Assembly (NCBI GenBank): GCA_052090825.1
Contig: JBQDBK010000004.1
Span: forward strand, 62,001-126,000
DNA length: 64,000 nucleotides
Direction of reading: 5' to 3'
DNA from: JBQDBK01 sp052090825
GTDB lineage: Bacteria; Bacillota; Clostridia; Tissierellales; Peptoniphilaceae
Shown here: positions 63,021 through 64,000 of the stretch, in pieces
Layout of the letters: each line of letters opens with the position of its first letter
How positions within the stretch are numbered: position 1 is the stretch's first letter
Notes under the pieces: generated by a model
Seen by the model: only the letters and a program-made list of their open reading frames with translations
What the model was told of the DNA's origin: nothing
Databases searched by the model: none
Position numbers and translations under genes: made by a program

Positions 63021-64000
63021 ATGAATAGTCATAAAGAAAAAGAAATAACAAAGCATTTAAATAATTTTCCACTTTCCCTAGTAATGAATAATTTTATTAA
63101 TATATTATAACTACTATACTTACAGGAATAATAGCAAGAATATCATTAGGGGTTATAGCACAAACAGAAGCTGTATCAAATTTAATAAATTCAATACTGG
63201 CCATAGTAGGAGTTGGAAGCCTTAGTTTCAACATATATTCATCAAAAGTAATAACAAAAAATAAAGCTGAATTTTAATCCTATTTTAAGTCAATTTTAAT
63301 AATTAACTTTATAATAGGATTAATTTTTATGATTCTTGTAAATGTCTATTCCAAAAATATATTAGCATATTTATATGCCTTTAAAGGAGATATATTAAGG
63401 ATTTCATCTATCTATTTTAAAATAATGTCCATAGAAATTTTACTAACAATGGTAAATTTCTCTCTAACAAATTTTTTAAAGGTAAGTAATAAGACAAAAA
63501 GCATAATGATAGTAGGAATGATAAGTGGAATTTTTAACTTAATAGCATCCTTTGTTTTAGTTTATTATGTATTTTCAGGAAAAGCTAGAATATACGGAAT
63601 AGCCATAGCTTCTGTTTTAAGCAATTTAATCCAATCTTTATATTATATCTATATAGTAAAATTTGAAATAATAAAAGCTTTTAAAGTAAAAGCAAGTAAA
63701 ATTATTTTTTTAATAAAAAAAAGTATTCCTTTAGTAATTCAAGAATTTTTAGAAGGTTCAATCTTTATGCTAGGAGTAACAACCTTTATAAGTCAAATAT
63801 CCTTAAAATTATTTGCAAGTTATAGTTTAAGTATGAAACTAGTTTTCATAGCCTTAGCTCCAATGTATATGTATGCTAATTCTGTAATAGTTTCATTAGG
63901 AGAAAGTATAGAAAAAAGAAGATAAAGATGCTTTAAAATTAATACGAAAAATTGCTACAAAAATAATTTTTGGATTTTATATTTTATTAGACTTAGTATT
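63021..64000 (+). pseudogene. MATE-family efflux protein, multiply broken and cut by the window end
   Basis: The start ATG 63021 (MNSHKEKEITKHLNNFPLSL) leads into a frame that stops near 63108. Another frame continues (TGIIARISLGVIAQTEAVSN, then ILAIVGVGSLSFNIYSS) to a TAA after KNKAEF near 63276. The same frame resumes (SYFKSILIINFIIGLIF...) through many helices, and a further frameshift near 63915 follows ESIEK, after which KDALKLIRKIATKIIFGFY is read. The layout is that of a MATE multidrug/Na+ antiporter. At least one nonsense change and two frameshifts make a functional product unlikely. Confidence 0.82.

Overview
The window comes from an AT-rich, low-GC Gram-positive chromosome that includes the replication origin. 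The gene set (dnaA-dnaN-yaaA-recF-gyrB-gyrA facing rpmH-rnpA-yidD-yidC-jag, then mnmE-mnmG-rsmG-parA-parB), an LTA-synthase-like enzyme and strong AGGAGG ribosome sites point to an anaerobic Firmicute. A Peptoniphilaceae/Tissierellia-type Gram-positive anaerobic coccus is my best guess (inference, not proven). No tRNA or rRNA gene was seen.

Layout. 1-2.4 kb: an LTA-synthase-like enzyme (cut by the window edge) and a membrane metalloprotease. 2.5-6.9 kb: an FMN-riboswitch-controlled riboflavin operon (ribD-ribE-ribBA-ribH) ending in a HAD phosphatase. 6.9-8.4 kb: a FetAB-like ABC pair. 8.5-18.1 kb: the accessory block, a complete type II-A CRISPR-Cas locus (csn2, cas2, cas1, cas9 on the minus strand; 12-repeat array; divergent tracrRNA). 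Beyond the old end of the array, three nearly intact solo CRISPR repeats alternate with small membrane-protein genes. 18-26 kb: M20 amidohydrolase with DUF3100-like membrane partners, an M15 peptidase, an AspT/YidE-like transporter, a HutG-like formimidoylglutamase, a PhzF-like protein, and gene remnants. 26-48 kb: the origin region with two parS palindromes, DnaA boxes on both sides of dnaA, and a DnaA-trio element before dnaN. Downstream of gyrA sits a RsbV/RsbW/sigma-B-like partner-switching module whose kinase looks degenerate. 48.7-64 kb: YjiH-like transporter, flavin reductase, AraC regulator, DUF975 protein, a heterodimeric ABC exporter with one degenerate ATP site, a split chromate transporter, proC, a DJ-1-like protein, a P1 peptidase, an ECF S-component with a divergent type III pantothenate kinase, and a MATE efflux pseudogene running off the end.

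How parts work together. The origin genes initiate and partition replication. The riboflavin operon makes flavin under FMN feedback. Cas1/Cas2/Csn2 (with Cas9) acquire spacers at the ATTTGAG leader end, and Cas9 with tracrRNA and crRNA interferes. The strongest candidate for something undescribed is the 9.2-10.9 kb stretch, where single conserved CRISPR repeats separate small membrane-protein genes and two truncated gene starts end exactly at a repeat.
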